24,386 bases of DNA from Lachnospiraceae bacterium UBA3287 (GCA_002362155.1 DETN01000083.1:2954-27339), one strand, 5' to 3'. Positions 15,082 through 22,507 are shown, numbered from the stretch's first letter. The notes: generated from the sequence alone by a model not told the origin. A program made the numbers and translations.

Positions 15082-15120
15082 AACAACGTTGAGACCATCG
15101 TATTGCTGTATAGCCGGTAG
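15082..15120 (+). pseudogene. Second rlmD-tail-like sequence, candidate right border
   Basis: Directly after the ATPase, in its frame past the stop, the sequence encodes NVETIVLLYSR and a stop. This parallels the HVETVCLLS end of the left rlmD tail. The first ten bases of both (ACGTTGAGAC; here 15086-15095) are identical, while the following bases differ but keep the protein pattern VET-x-x-LL. This is what two ends of an element inserted in rlmD 3' sequences would show. It is short, so chance cannot be excluded. Confidence 0.45.
15086..15095. repeat. Right copy of ACGTTGAGAC, candidate attachment core
   Basis: Direct copy of 12469-12478, about 2.6 kb away, at the equivalent codons of the second rlmD-tail-like stretch. 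Confidence 0.45.
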
Positions 15121-15127
15121 TTCTGGA

Positions 15128-15361
15128 ATGGCTGTTGTTCTGACAGTATGCGCAGGTTTTTTGTTATATACGAACAGGTCTTATAAACCGTTATCATTTG
15201 TTGCAGACGGGGATGGTTACAGGGCAGAAGTAGTAAACGGAGACACGCTTCTTCTTCAATTGAATAATAAAAATAATGAGATTGAATGGTTTTCTGACAA
15301 GGTTTTAGGACAATGTATGAGAGGCAAAGTCCTTGAAAAGATTTATCGTGAGACTGATTAA
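15128..15361 (+). CDS. Small protein with N-terminal membrane segment, function unknown
   Basis: A 77-residue open frame starting MAVVLTVCAGFLLYTNRSY, a hydrophobic segment that could be a signal anchor or uncleaved signal peptide, followed by a polar domain (DGYRAEVVNGDTLLLQLNN, then EIEWFSDKVLGQCM). The frame also runs upstream to a TTG at 15089. No good ribosome site precedes either start, so it may be the remains of a larger gene. Composition is A/T-rich like the rest of the insert. I do not recognise a family. Confidence 0.4.
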   Translation: MAVVLTVCAGFLLYTNRSYKPLSFVADGDGYRAEVVNGDTLLLQLNNKNNEIEWFSDKVLGQCMRGKVLEKIYRETD

Positions 15362-15490
15362 GTGATTAAGGAAAGATATCGGTTAGTTGATATGCTTGCC
15401 CGATTAAGCAAACAGGCAGTGGAGATGGGGATTAATCCTGTCTCTTCATGCCAGGAGGAAAACATATGGGAATCAGGATCAGAAAGGTGA
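15362..15490 (+). pseudogene. Short helical fragment at the right end of the insert
   Basis: A 42-codon frame from a GTG immediately after the previous stop reads ERYRLVDMLARLSKQAVEMG, a plausible amphipathic helix, then runs into the start of the next gene. It has no ribosome site. It is probably the leftover of a gene cut at the junction between the A/T-rich insert and the G/C-rich chromosome. Confidence 0.3.
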
Positions 15491-16047
15491 CCCTGGAGGA
15501 TGCCAGGGCCCTCCTTGAAATATATGCATACTATGTCCGGGAGACGGCCATTACCTTTGAATACGAAGTGCCCTCCCTGGAGGAATTCCGAAGGCGGATC
15601 GAAGTCACCCTGGAAAAATATCCCTATCTGGCGGCAGAGGAAGAGGGCAGGGTCCTGGCCTACGCCTGTGCGGGCACTTTCAAGGGAAGGACCGCCTATG
15701 ACTGGAGCGTGGAGACCACCATCTACGTGGACAAAGAGGCCAGAAGGAAGGGAATCGGAGGGCGGCTTCTGGCCGCCCTGGAAGAAGCCCTTGCCGGGCA
15801 GGGGATCCTCAACGCCTACGCCTGCATCGGCGTGCCCAGGGAGACGGAGGACGAGTACCTGACCTTTGACAGCGTCCGCTTCCATGAAAAAATGGGCTAC
15901 CGCCTGGCGGGGACCTTCCACAGCTGCGGCTGCAAGTTCGGCCGCTGGTACAGCATGGTCTGGATGGAAAAGATGCTGGGAGACCACGTGACTCATCTGG
16001 TCCCGGTGATCCCTTTCCCGGACCTCAAGCAGGAAGGAGAATTCTGA
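15466..16047 (+). CDS. GNAT acetyltransferase, phosphinothricin acetyltransferase (PAT) type
   Basis: A 193-residue GNAT protein. IRKVTLEDARALLEIYAYYV and then TAITFEYEVPSLEEF is the N-terminal signature of the PAT/MddA group, which acetylates phosphinothricin-like compounds or methionine sulfone/sulfoximine. YDWSVETTIYVDKEARRKG followed by IGGRLLAALEEAL is the acetyl-CoA binding motif. Natural substrate is uncertain. Start: AGGAGGAA ends six bases before the ATG at 15466; the frame runs upstream to 15448 but lies before the ribosome site. Its TGA overlaps the next ATG by one base, so the two are translationally coupled. It is the first gene after the A/T-rich insert and returns to the G/C-rich codon style; I found no clear promoter, which may lie within the insert. 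Confidence 0.9.
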   Translation: MGIRIRKVTLEDARALLEIYAYYVRETAITFEYEVPSLEEFRRRIEVTLEKYPYLAAEEEGRVLAYACAGTFKGRTAYDWSVETTIYVDKEARRKGIGGRLLAALEEALAGQGILNAYACIGVPRETEDEYLTFDSVRFHEKMGYRLAGTFHSCGCKFGRWYSMVWMEKMLGDHVTHLVPVIPFPDLKQEGEF

Positions 16048-16538
16048 TGAAAAGAGTGCTTTTCCGCTCGGTCTACGACGCCTTTGACTATGTCATGGAC
16101 CATTTCTATCCGCCGGGACTGGAGGAAATGGCAGAGCGCAGGGACTCTTACGCTGTGATCTCCATCCAGGATACCCATACCGGGGGCTTCGGACTGGAAT
16201 TCAAAAAGAATCTTTACTGCAGGGACGTGCTGACCCTCTATTTCGACGATATCGTCAGGGAAACGGAAGGGGCCGTCATGTTTACGGAGGAGATGGCGGG
16301 GCAGATCATTTCCTTTATCGAAAAGAACCGGGAAGCAGAGACCCTTCTGGTCCACTGCCACGGAGGGGCTTCCAGGTCCAGAGCCGTGGCGGCCTTTGCC
16401 GTAAAGATGCTGGGAGGGGACAACAGCAGGTATTTTTCCACGGGCCTTCTCAACCAGGCGGTCTACGACATCCTGGAGGCGGAATGGATCCGCAGGAAGC
16501 TTACTGAGGACAGTCCGACTTTCGGAGGAGAAAACTGA
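16047..16538 (+). CDS. Cys-dependent protein phosphatase (dual-specificity/tyrosine type)
   Basis: A 163-residue protein with the phosphatase P-loop VHCHGGASRSRAVAAF: Cys104 is the nucleophile and Arg110 the phosphate-binding residue (C-x5-R), followed by the conserved Ser/Arg. Asp67 or Asp68 in LYFDDI, about 36 residues upstream, is at the distance expected for the general acid. A helical C-terminus completes the small DSP-like fold. It should remove phosphate from protein tyrosine or other phosphorylated targets in the cytoplasm; the substrate is unknown. The start ATG overlaps the stop of the preceding acetyltransferase by one base, with AGGAAGGAGA upstream, and the next gene begins directly after its stop. 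Confidence 0.85.
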   Translation: MKRVLFRSVYDAFDYVMDHFYPPGLEEMAERRDSYAVISIQDTHTGGFGLEFKKNLYCRDVLTLYFDDIVRETEGAVMFTEEMAGQIISFIEKNREAETLLVHCHGGASRSRAVAAFAVKMLGGDNSRYFSTGLLNQAVYDILEAEWIRRKLTEDSPTFGGEN

Positions 16539-17114
16539 ATGGAAATGAAAAAGCTCACGCTGGATCAGATGAGAGAAATATATGATCTGCGGATGACGGA
16601 GGATTTCCCGGACAATGAAAGAAGGCCCTTTTCCGGCATCGTATCCCTTTTCGGGAGGGGAGAGTACGAGGGCTGGGGCCTTTATGAAGAAGAGGCCCTT
16701 CTGGCCTACGCCTTCCTGGTAAGGGAAATCTGGCAGGGAAAGCCCTGCTATCTGGTGGACTATATCGCCGTGGACAGAGAAAGAAGGGGATCCGGCATAG
16801 GGGCCTGTCTTTTAAAGGAGCTGAAAGAGGCTCTTGCCGGGGCGGGCTGCGTTTTCGGAGAGGTGGAAAACCCGGACTATGCAAAGACTCCGGAAGAAAA
16901 GGAAGAGATGGAAAGACGGATCCGCTTCTACCTGGGAAACGGCTTCCGGGATACCGGGGCCTGCGAATGGCTCTACCACGTGGAATACATGCTTCTGGAG
17001 TTGCCTCTTTCCGGAGACCATACCAGGGACGAGATCTTTGACACAGCGGAATTCTTTTACAGGAAGATGCTGCCGGCCCATCTGGTGGACCGGTATCTGA
17101 GGCTGCACAGATAA
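16539..17114 (+). CDS. GNAT-family N-acetyltransferase
   Basis: A 191-residue GNAT protein. YLVDYIAVDRERRGSGIGAC is strand 4 and the acetyl-CoA loop (R-R-G-S-G-I-G), and the strand GCVFGEVENPD and RIRFYLGNGFRDTGA are the typical strand 5 and C-terminal fold elements of this subgroup. The last 40 residues are an additional helical extension. The acceptor is unknown. The ATG follows the preceding stop without a gap, and GGAGGAG eight bases upstream is the ribosome site; a second ATG two codons on would also be possible. It lies in one tight transcript with the phosphatase and the PhzF-like gene. Confidence 0.88.
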   Translation: MEMKKLTLDQMREIYDLRMTEDFPDNERRPFSGIVSLFGRGEYEGWGLYEEEALLAYAFLVREIWQGKPCYLVDYIAVDRERRGSGIGACLLKELKEALAGAGCVFGEVENPDYAKTPEEKEEMERRIRFYLGNGFRDTGACEWLYHVEYMLLELPLSGDHTRDEIFDTAEFFYRKMLPAHLVDRYLRLHR

Positions 17115-17123
17115 GGAGGACCT

Positions 17124-17912
17124 ATGAAGCAGTATATCGTAGACGCCTTTACGGACAGGCCCTTTTCCGGAAACCCCGCCGCCGTCTGCGTCATGGACAG
17201 GTGGCCGGCGGACGCTTCCATGATGGCCCTTGCCAGGGAAAACAATCTTTCCGAGACCGCCTTCCTGGTCAGGGAGGAGGAGGGATACCGCCTGCGCTGG
17301 TTCACGCCCGGGACGGAGGTGACCCTGTGCGGCCACGCCACCCTGGCCTCCGCATATGTGGTCCTGACCTTTTACGAAAAGGAGGCAGGCAGCGTGACCT
17401 TCCATACCCTGAGCGGAGATCTTACGGTGAAAAGAAAGGGAAAGCTTCTGGAGATGGATTTTCCTGCAGGCCCCATGGAGGAGATCCCGGTGACGGACGC
17501 CATGGAAAAGGCCTTCGGGGCAAGGCCCCTGAAGGCCCTTCTGGGCATGGACCTGGTCTGCGTCTTTGACAGGGAAAACCTGGTAAGAGGGATGCAGCCC
17601 GACCAGAAGCTTCTTTCGGGGCTCCCCGGCAGGATCCAGAACGCCACGGCCCCGGGAAATGAGGGGGGATCGGACTGCGTATCCAGAAGCTTTTGCCCGA
17701 AGCTTTCCATTCCGGAGGATCCGGTCTGCGGATCTGCCCACTGCCAGATCGCGCCCTACTGGGCCGGGGTCCTGGGAAAAGAGACCATAAAGGCCTTCCA
17801 GGCATCCGCCCGGGGAGGATCTCTGGAGTGCAGCCTTTCGGGCCGGGACAGGATCGCAATCCGGGGACAGGCAGTGCCTGTGGCCGTATGCGACATTCTG
17901 GCAGAGTTATAG
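17124..17912 (+). CDS. PhzF-family isomerase-like protein
   Basis: A 262-residue protein of the PhzF/diaminopimelate-epimerase fold. KQYIVDAFTDRPFSGNPAAV is the N-terminal signature, NLSETAF carries the catalytic Glu44, RWFTPGTEVTLCGHATLAS and CVSRSFCPKLSIPEDPVCG are the two-fold related catalytic loops, the last ending in GSAHC. Members isomerise or otherwise rearrange small metabolites; phenazine synthesis itself is not indicated because no other phz gene is near. The segment between about residues 165 and 190 is somewhat divergent from the usual family text. Start: AAGGAGGA directly before the ATG, nine bases after the acetyltransferase stop. Operon member. Confidence 0.92.
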   Translation: MKQYIVDAFTDRPFSGNPAAVCVMDRWPADASMMALARENNLSETAFLVREEEGYRLRWFTPGTEVTLCGHATLASAYVVLTFYEKEAGSVTFHTLSGDLTVKRKGKLLEMDFPAGPMEEIPVTDAMEKAFGARPLKALLGMDLVCVFDRENLVRGMQPDQKLLSGLPGRIQNATAPGNEGGSDCVSRSFCPKLSIPEDPVCGSAHCQIAPYWAGVLGKETIKAFQASARGGSLECSLSGRDRIAIRGQAVPVAVCDILAEL

Positions 17913-17975
17913 ATCCGGAAGGGCAGGAGATGGCAGCGGCCGGAAGGAAGATGTGATGATAAAGGAGGGATGTCT

Positions 17976-18569
17976 GTGACAGCGGAGGAAAAGGGAAGGC
18001 TGATCATAGAAAAGGTCAGACAGGAAAAGGGAAAGGACCCCGGAGAGATCTTCCGGCATCTGGCAGAACAGGACTTTGTGTCCATGCACGGCCCGGAGCA
18101 TCATGTGCTGGACGGGGCGGCCCTTCTGACGGCCTCTTATAACGCCGGTTTTGAGATGGACCTGGACAGGGCCCTGGAAGGGCTTTTGAAGGAGGGCCTT
18201 CGCATGCCGGGAGCCATGTGCGGTCTCTGGGGCGTCTGCGGCGCCGTCACCTCCGTGGGAGCGGCGCTGGCGCTTATGGAGGGAACAGGGCCCCTTTCCG
18301 ACGACGGAAGCTGGGGAGACCACATGGAATATACCTCCAAGGCCCTGAACGAGCTGGGAAAGACGGGAGGCCCCAGATGCTGCAAGCGGGACGCCGTGAT
18401 CGCACTGAAGGCAGCGGTCCCCTACATCCGGCAGCGTTTCGGCATTGAACTGGATTTTGCAGAGATACCCTGCGCCTATTTTGCCCGCAATCCTCAGTGC
18501 ATCCATGAAAGGTGCCCCTTTTATCCGGGAAGAGGAACGGAAGGTCCCTTCACCCTGTACCTGGGATAA
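17976..18569 (+). CDS. DUF5714 family Cys-rich protein
   Basis: A 197-residue protein that matches DUF5714: HGPEHHVLDGAALL near the N-terminus, GAMCGLWGVCGAVTSVGAA in the middle, GGPRCCKRDAVIAL, and a Cys-rich end with CAYFARNPQC and CPFYPG. The Cys and His residues suggest metal or iron-sulfur binding, but the function of the family is unknown to me. Start choice: AAAGGAGG (17961-17968) leaves seven bases to the GTG at 17976 and only one to the ATG at 17970, so I prefer the GTG; the ATG would add two residues. It follows the PhzF-like gene after 63 bases and precedes the aldo/keto reductase after 54 purine-rich bases, with no terminator in between. Confidence 0.85.
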   Translation: MTAEEKGRLIIEKVRQEKGKDPGEIFRHLAEQDFVSMHGPEHHVLDGAALLTASYNAGFEMDLDRALEGLLKEGLRMPGAMCGLWGVCGAVTSVGAALALMEGTGPLSDDGSWGDHMEYTSKALNELGKTGGPRCCKRDAVIALKAAVPYIRQRFGIELDFAEIPCAYFARNPQCIHERCPFYPGRGTEGPFTLYLG

Positions 18570-18623
18570 AAAAGGAAAAAAGGAGAGCTGGAAGAAAGCA
18601 GAGAGGAAAGGAGAAGAGGAGAT

Positions 18624-19826
18624 ATGATCTACAGAGAATTTGACGGCTGCAGGCTGTCCCTTCTGGGTTTCGGCTGCATGCGCTTTGCGCCGGACCCCGC
18701 CACCGGAGAGATCGACCAGGAAAAGGTAAATGCCATGTTCGACCTGGCCATCCGGGAGGGCGTCAACTATTTTGATACGGCCTATCCCTATCTGGGAGGA
18801 AAATCGGAGACTGCCATGGCAGAGGCCCTCTCCTCCTATCCCAGGGAGAGCTACTATCTTGCGGACAAGTTCCCGGGCCATTCCCTGACCCATCCCATCG
18901 ACAACATCGCCCTTTTCCATGTGTCCCTCAGGAAATGCAGAACGGATTACTTCGACTTTTACCTGCTTCACAACATCACCGAGTGGTCCGTAAAGTATTA
19001 CGAGAGCCGGGAATACCATATCCTTCCGGATCTTCTCCAAATGAAGAAGGAAGGAAAAATCCGCCGTCTGGGCTTTTCCTTCCACGGAGGGCCGGACTTT
19101 CTGGAGGATTTCCTGACAAGGCATGAGGGAGTCTTCGACTTTGTGCAGATCCAGCTCAACTACCTGGACTGGACGCTGCAGGACGCAAAGAGAAAATATG
19201 AGATCATCACCTCCCGTGGACTGGGCGTATGGGTCATGGAGCCCTGCCGGGGAGGAAAGCTGGCCTCACTTCCGGAAGAGGCGGCCGGGAAACTGAGAAG
19301 CCTGGAGAAGGAGAGGGGCTCCGGACCCCTGAGCGACGCTTCCTATGCCTTCCGCTTCCTCCAGTCCCTGCCCGGGGTAAAGGTCATTCTTTCGGGCATG
19401 AACGAGGTCTTCCAGGTGGAGGACAATCTTCGGACCTTCCGGAAGGAATGGCCGCTTTCGGAGGAGGAGAGGGAGGCCCTCATGGACATAGCGGAAACGC
19501 TGAAAAAGGGCGTTCCCTGCACGGGCTGCAGGTACTGCTGCGACGGGTGCCCTGCCGGACTGGACATCCCCTATCTGCTCCAGTGCTACAACGATTACGC
19601 CTTTGCGGCCACCATGCCCCCCTCCATGCGGATCGACGCGCTGGAGGAAGAAAAGCGGCCCGCGGCCTGCATCTCCTGCGGCCAGTGCGCACACGCCTGC
19701 CCCCAGGGCATCGACGTGCCATCTGTCCTTAAGAAGCTTTCTGAGATGTATGAGAAGGGCCCCCACTGGGAAGAGATGGTAAGGATCCGGCAGAAAGCCA
19801 TCAGCAGGGATCTGGGAGAAAAATAA
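18624..19826 (+). CDS. Aldo/keto reductase with C-terminal 4Fe-4S ferredoxin domain
   Basis: A 400-residue protein. The N-terminal barrel has the aldo/keto reductase tetrad: Asp51 in FDTAYPY, Tyr56, Lys82 in ADKFPG and His116 in LLHNI. LGFSFHG and the later segment GVWVMEPCRGG fit the NADPH-dependent barrel, although the cofactor of the clostridial subgroup is uncertain. The C-terminal part has two Cys clusters, CTGCRYCCDGCPAG from residue 299 and CISCGQCAHACPQG from 349, as in bacterial ferredoxin-type domains that hold two 4Fe-4S centres. It is thus a cytosolic oxidoreductase of unknown substrate that can pass electrons to or from iron-sulfur clusters. AGAGGAGA precedes the ATG. It is the last gene of the run, closed by a strong terminator. 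Confidence 0.93.
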   Translation: MIYREFDGCRLSLLGFGCMRFAPDPATGEIDQEKVNAMFDLAIREGVNYFDTAYPYLGGKSETAMAEALSSYPRESYYLADKFPGHSLTHPIDNIALFHVSLRKCRTDYFDFYLLHNITEWSVKYYESREYHILPDLLQMKKEGKIRRLGFSFHGGPDFLEDFLTRHEGVFDFVQIQLNYLDWTLQDAKRKYEIITSRGLGVWVMEPCRGGKLASLPEEAAGKLRSLEKERGSGPLSDASYAFRFLQSLPGVKVILSGMNEVFQVEDNLRTFRKEWPLSEEEREALMDIAETLKKGVPCTGCRYCCDGCPAGLDIPYLLQCYNDYAFAATMPPSMRIDALEEEKRPAACISCGQCAHACPQGIDVPSVLKKLSEMYEKGPHWEEMVRIRQKAISRDLGEK

Positions 19827-19827
19827 T

Positions 19828-19877
19828 AAAGTTCCTCAGAAGTGCCAGCCCTGGCGCTTTCTGAGGAACTTTTTTTT
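19828..19877. terminator. Bidirectional terminator between AKR and SDR genes
   Basis: AAGTTCCTCAGAA and TTCTGAGGAACTT form a long stem with a smaller inner GCCAG/CTGGC stem. On the plus strand a T run follows (eight T), and on the minus strand the sequence after the stem is also T-rich. It serves both convergent genes. Confidence 0.9.
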
Positions 19878-19951
19878 GAAAAGATATTCCGGGAGGCTCT
19901 CTTTGGGATGGAGATTTCCCCCCTGAAACGCTCCGGGGATTTCAGCTCTGG

Positions 19952-20740
19952 TCAGCTGGTGGGAGAGACCTTGGAGTCGATGTGCATGCCCATGCCTGCG
20001 GTATGGGCGGAGACTTCGGAAGAGAGGAAGAGGACGGCGTCTGCCACTTCCTCGGGCTTTGCGTATCTCTTGTCCATGGCGTAGGTGCCGGCCAGCATGG
20101 CCATGGCTTCCTCGTGGGTCATGGTGTCGCCGAAGAAATCCTTCTCGATGCGGAGCATCATAGGAGTGTCTACGGGACCAGGGCAGATGTAGTTGACGTG
20201 TACGCCCACAGGGCCCAGCTCCATGGCAATGCACTTGGTCAGGCCGGCCACGGCATACTTGGAGGATACGTAGGCGCTGTTGCCTGCGGTGGGCTCATAG
20301 GCTGCCGCGGAAGCAATCACCACCACGGAGCCGGATTTCTTTTCGATCAGGGTGGGGGCGGCGTACTTGAGCAGGAGCATGACGGAGAAGACGTTGAGCA
20401 TGTAGGTCTTTTCAAAAAGTTCCAGAGTCATATCCTGCACGGGATGGGCCTTTCCTTCATATCCCGCATTGGGAACCACGATGTCGATGGTGCCGAAGTG
20501 CTTTTTCGCATTCTCTACGAAGGCTTTGATATCTTCTTCTTTTGTCATGTCTGCCACAAAGCCTGCAGCCTGTCCCTGGGCCGCGTTCAGCTCCGGAAGC
20601 AGGGCGTCAATCTTGGACTGCCTGGTGGAAGAGAAGGCGACTTTGGCGCCCTCCGCCAGGAAGGCCTTTACGATGGCTGTGCCGATGCCGCCGGTCCCGC
20701 CTGTAACAAGTACGACTTTGTCTTTTAATTTCAGATCCAT
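19952..20740 (-). CDS. Short-chain dehydrogenase/reductase (classical SDR)
   Basis: A 262-residue classical SDR. The NAD(P)-binding loop is TGGTGGIG (residues 13-20), NAG is at 91-93, and the catalytic set is Ser144 in VVIASAAA, Tyr157 and Lys161 in SAYVSSKYAVAG. NYICPGPVDTPMM is the conserved segment after the active site. Such enzymes interconvert alcohols and ketones; the substrate is unknown. On the minus strand AAAGGAG lies six bases before the ATG at 20740. The gene is monocistronic, ending at the bidirectional terminator. Confidence 0.93.
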   Translation of the reverse strand: MDLKLKDKVVLVTGGTGGIGTAIVKAFLAEGAKVAFSSTRQSKIDALLPELNAAQGQAAGFVADMTKEEDIKAFVENAKKHFGTIDIVVPNAGYEGKAHPVQDMTLELFEKTYMLNVFSVMLLLKYAAPTLIEKKSGSVVVIASAAAYEPTAGNSAYVSSKYAVAGLTKCIAMELGPVGVHVNYICPGPVDTPMMLRIEKDFFGDTMTHEEAMAMLAGTYAMDKRYAKPEEVADAVLFLSSEVSAHTAGMGMHIDSKVSPTS

Positions 20741-20781
20741 TTGGTACTCCTTTTTATGTTGATACTTTGACTGCTGACATC

Positions 20782-20790
20782 ATTTTAGCA
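20782..20790 (-). promoter_or_regulatory. Extended -10 promoter candidate for the SDR gene
   Basis: On the minus strand it reads TGCTAAAAT, 42 bases before the SDR start. No clear -35 is visible. Confidence 0.45.
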
Positions 20791-20885
20791 TGAATAAGGC
20801 GGGAGAAACATAGGGTAAATTAACAAAGTTTATGTGTGTGTAAAAGAGATGTCAGCCGGTTTTCTGCCTGGCCTGTCCGTTTTCA

Positions 20886-20894
20886 TGGTAAGAT
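20886..20894 (+). promoter_or_regulatory. Extended -10 promoter candidate for the CoiA-like gene
   Basis: TGGTAAGAT lies about 84 bases before the TTG start at 20978. No convincing -35. The 237-base gap between the divergent SDR and CoiA-like genes holds no other gene. Confidence 0.35.
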
Positions 20895-20977
20895 GGAACG
20901 GAAGAATCCGATGGAAAATATGAAACAGATATGAAAGCCCGCATGGGGGAGAGGTTTCGCTTCAGGGAGGACAGGCA

Positions 20978-22336
20978 TTGGCAGAAAGAACGACAGCCCT
21001 GTACAGGGATCCGGGGACAGGCACGACCAGCTATATAGGGATCGAGACTGTATACACGGTGGTAAATGGAAAGCAGATCAATATACCCGAAAAGATAGAA
21101 GATCTGCGAAAAAAGAGCAGGGCCCATGCCCTTTTCTGCCCCTGTGGATGCGGGAGCCGGCTGATCCTGGTGGCCGGGGACCGGAATCTGCGGGAGCAGC
21201 ATTTCCGCATCTATGAGAAGGGTAATCTCCCCTGCAGGGCCGTCATGGAGGGAGATCTGTCCATTTCGTCCAGGATCGCCTTAAAGTGCTGGCTGGATGA
21301 GACCCTGGGGAATACCGGCCTGCAGACCAGGGTCCCCATAAGGACGGTGGACGAGACGGACCGGAAGTATGAATTCTCTCTCCTTAGCCCTGAAAGGAAA
21401 ATAGCTGTCAGTTACAGCTGTAAAAGGGAGAATCTTTCCGACGAAAAGATCAGGGTCCTGGAGGGAAACCGCCAGGGGATCCGGACCTTTTACGTGGTGG
21501 ACTCCGGGAACGGAGGCTGTGAGGGCCAGTATCCGGAATGGATGATGAAGATCCAGAAGGTCCAGGGATACTGCCTTCTTCTGTATGCTGGAGATCTGTC
21601 CTATAAAAGCATGGAGATGGAAGCAGCGTCTTATCTTCAGGACCTGGACGGGGCCTGGCGGCAGATCACTGCTGTGAGAGGAGCTCTGACAGATTTCAGG
21701 ATCGATAGTGAAAACCGGCTTCTGGCCTTTGACCATCCGGTGGAAGATCTGGTCTCCATGGCGGAAGGGATCTTCAGACAGGAGCAGGAGCGGATCCGGG
21801 TTATGCGGTTTCTGGAAGAAATGCGCGAGAAGGAAGAAAGGGAGCGGGCCCTGGAGGAGCGCAGAAAGAGAGAAGAGGAGATCCGGCGCAGACGGGAGGC
21901 CCTGCAGCGGGAAAAGGAAGAAACGGCCCGGCGAGTGCAGGAAGAAGAAAAAGAAAGGCAGGAGAAGGAAAGGGCGGACATGGAGGCCCTGTTAGGCCAG
22001 CAGGAGACGGTCGCCACGGATGCTCTGGGAAGGCGGTGGATCAGGTGCGAGCTCTGCGGCAAAGCAGCCACGGACGATGCTTTTTTCACTTACGGAGGCC
22101 GGGGACGGATCAACCTGGGAATCTGCCGGGAATGTAAGGCCAAAGTCCCGGCCAAAGTCCCGGCCAGGGTCCCTCCGGAGAAAATGCGAAGGCCGGGAGC
22201 TTCTCCCGGCAGTAGGACGGCCGGGGAAAGTTCCTGCCCCCTGTGCGGCAGGCAGCTTGTAAAAAGAAACGGGAGATTCGGGATCTTTTACGGATGCAGC
22301 GGCTATCCCGCCTGCAGATTTACAAAAAGAGCATAG
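20978..22336 (+). CDS. CoiA-like protein with coiled coil and two zinc ribbons
   Basis: A 452-residue protein of mosaic build. Residues 50-110 resemble the N-terminal zinc-binding part of CoiA-like competence proteins (CPCGCG at 54-59, then HFRIYEKGNLPCRAV). Residues 120-210 are in the place of the CoiA nuclease domain, but the expected acidic residue pair and ExQ/ExK are not obvious (KIAVSYSCKRENLSDEK). Residues 268-345 form a highly charged Glu/Arg coiled coil. A zinc ribbon follows (CELCG at 357-361, CRECKAK at 383-389), then a tandem AKVP repeat, and a topoisomerase-IA-type ribbon at the end (CPLCGRQLVKRNG, then GCSGYPACRF). A DNA- or RNA-binding role is likely, the process unknown. Start is TTG, supported by CAGGGAGG seven bases upstream; no ATG or GTG fits better. 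Confidence 0.7.
   Translation: MAERTTALYRDPGTGTTSYIGIETVYTVVNGKQINIPEKIEDLRKKSRAHALFCPCGCGSRLILVAGDRNLREQHFRIYEKGNLPCRAVMEGDLSISSRIALKCWLDETLGNTGLQTRVPIRTVDETDRKYEFSLLSPERKIAVSYSCKRENLSDEKIRVLEGNRQGIRTFYVVDSGNGGCEGQYPEWMMKIQKVQGYCLLLYAGDLSYKSMEMEAASYLQDLDGAWRQITAVRGALTDFRIDSENRLLAFDHPVEDLVSMAEGIFRQEQERIRVMRFLEEMREKEERERALEERRKREEEIRRRREALQREKEETARRVQEEEKERQEKERADMEALLGQQETVATDALGRRWIRCELCGKAATDDAFFTYGGRGRINLGICRECKAKVPAKVPARVPPEKMRRPGASPGSRTAGESSCPLCGRQLVKRNGRFGIFYGCSGYPACRFTKRA
22138..22173 (+). repeat. Tandem 12-base repeat in the CoiA-like gene
   Basis: Three copies of about GCCAAAGTCCCG, the third diverged, encode AKVP-AKVP-ARVP between the two zinc ribbons. It looks like a recent in-frame linker expansion. 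Confidence 0.8.
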
Positions 22337-22340
22337 ACGG

Positions 22341-22381
22341 GGAGGAAAGGCAAAGGACCGGGCAGAGCCGGCCTTTCCTCC
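22341..22381 (+). terminator. Terminator-like hairpin after the CoiA-like gene
   Basis: GGAGGAAAGGC and GCCTTTCCTCC form a perfect 11-pair stem around a 19-base loop that can fold further (CGG/CCG). There is no T run after it, so it may act only in part. Confidence 0.5.
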
Positions 22382-22501
22382 TGCTCCCCTCTCATTTGCT
22401 GTAAGGAGAGCAGGATCCTGAAAGAGGGGCATGGAAGAAAGATACGAAAGAAGGGAAGGAAAAGGGGACATTGTTCCATAGAAGGCAAAGTCTGCCTGCC
22501 T

Positions 22502-22507
22502 TATAAT
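22502..22507 (+). promoter_or_regulatory. -10 element upstream of the GH36 gene
   Basis: A perfect TATAAT lies 46 bases before the GH36 start codon. TTGTTC at 22471-22476 would be too far for a -35 (25 bases), so the promoter may need an activator. I found no good catabolite-response element. Confidence 0.45.
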
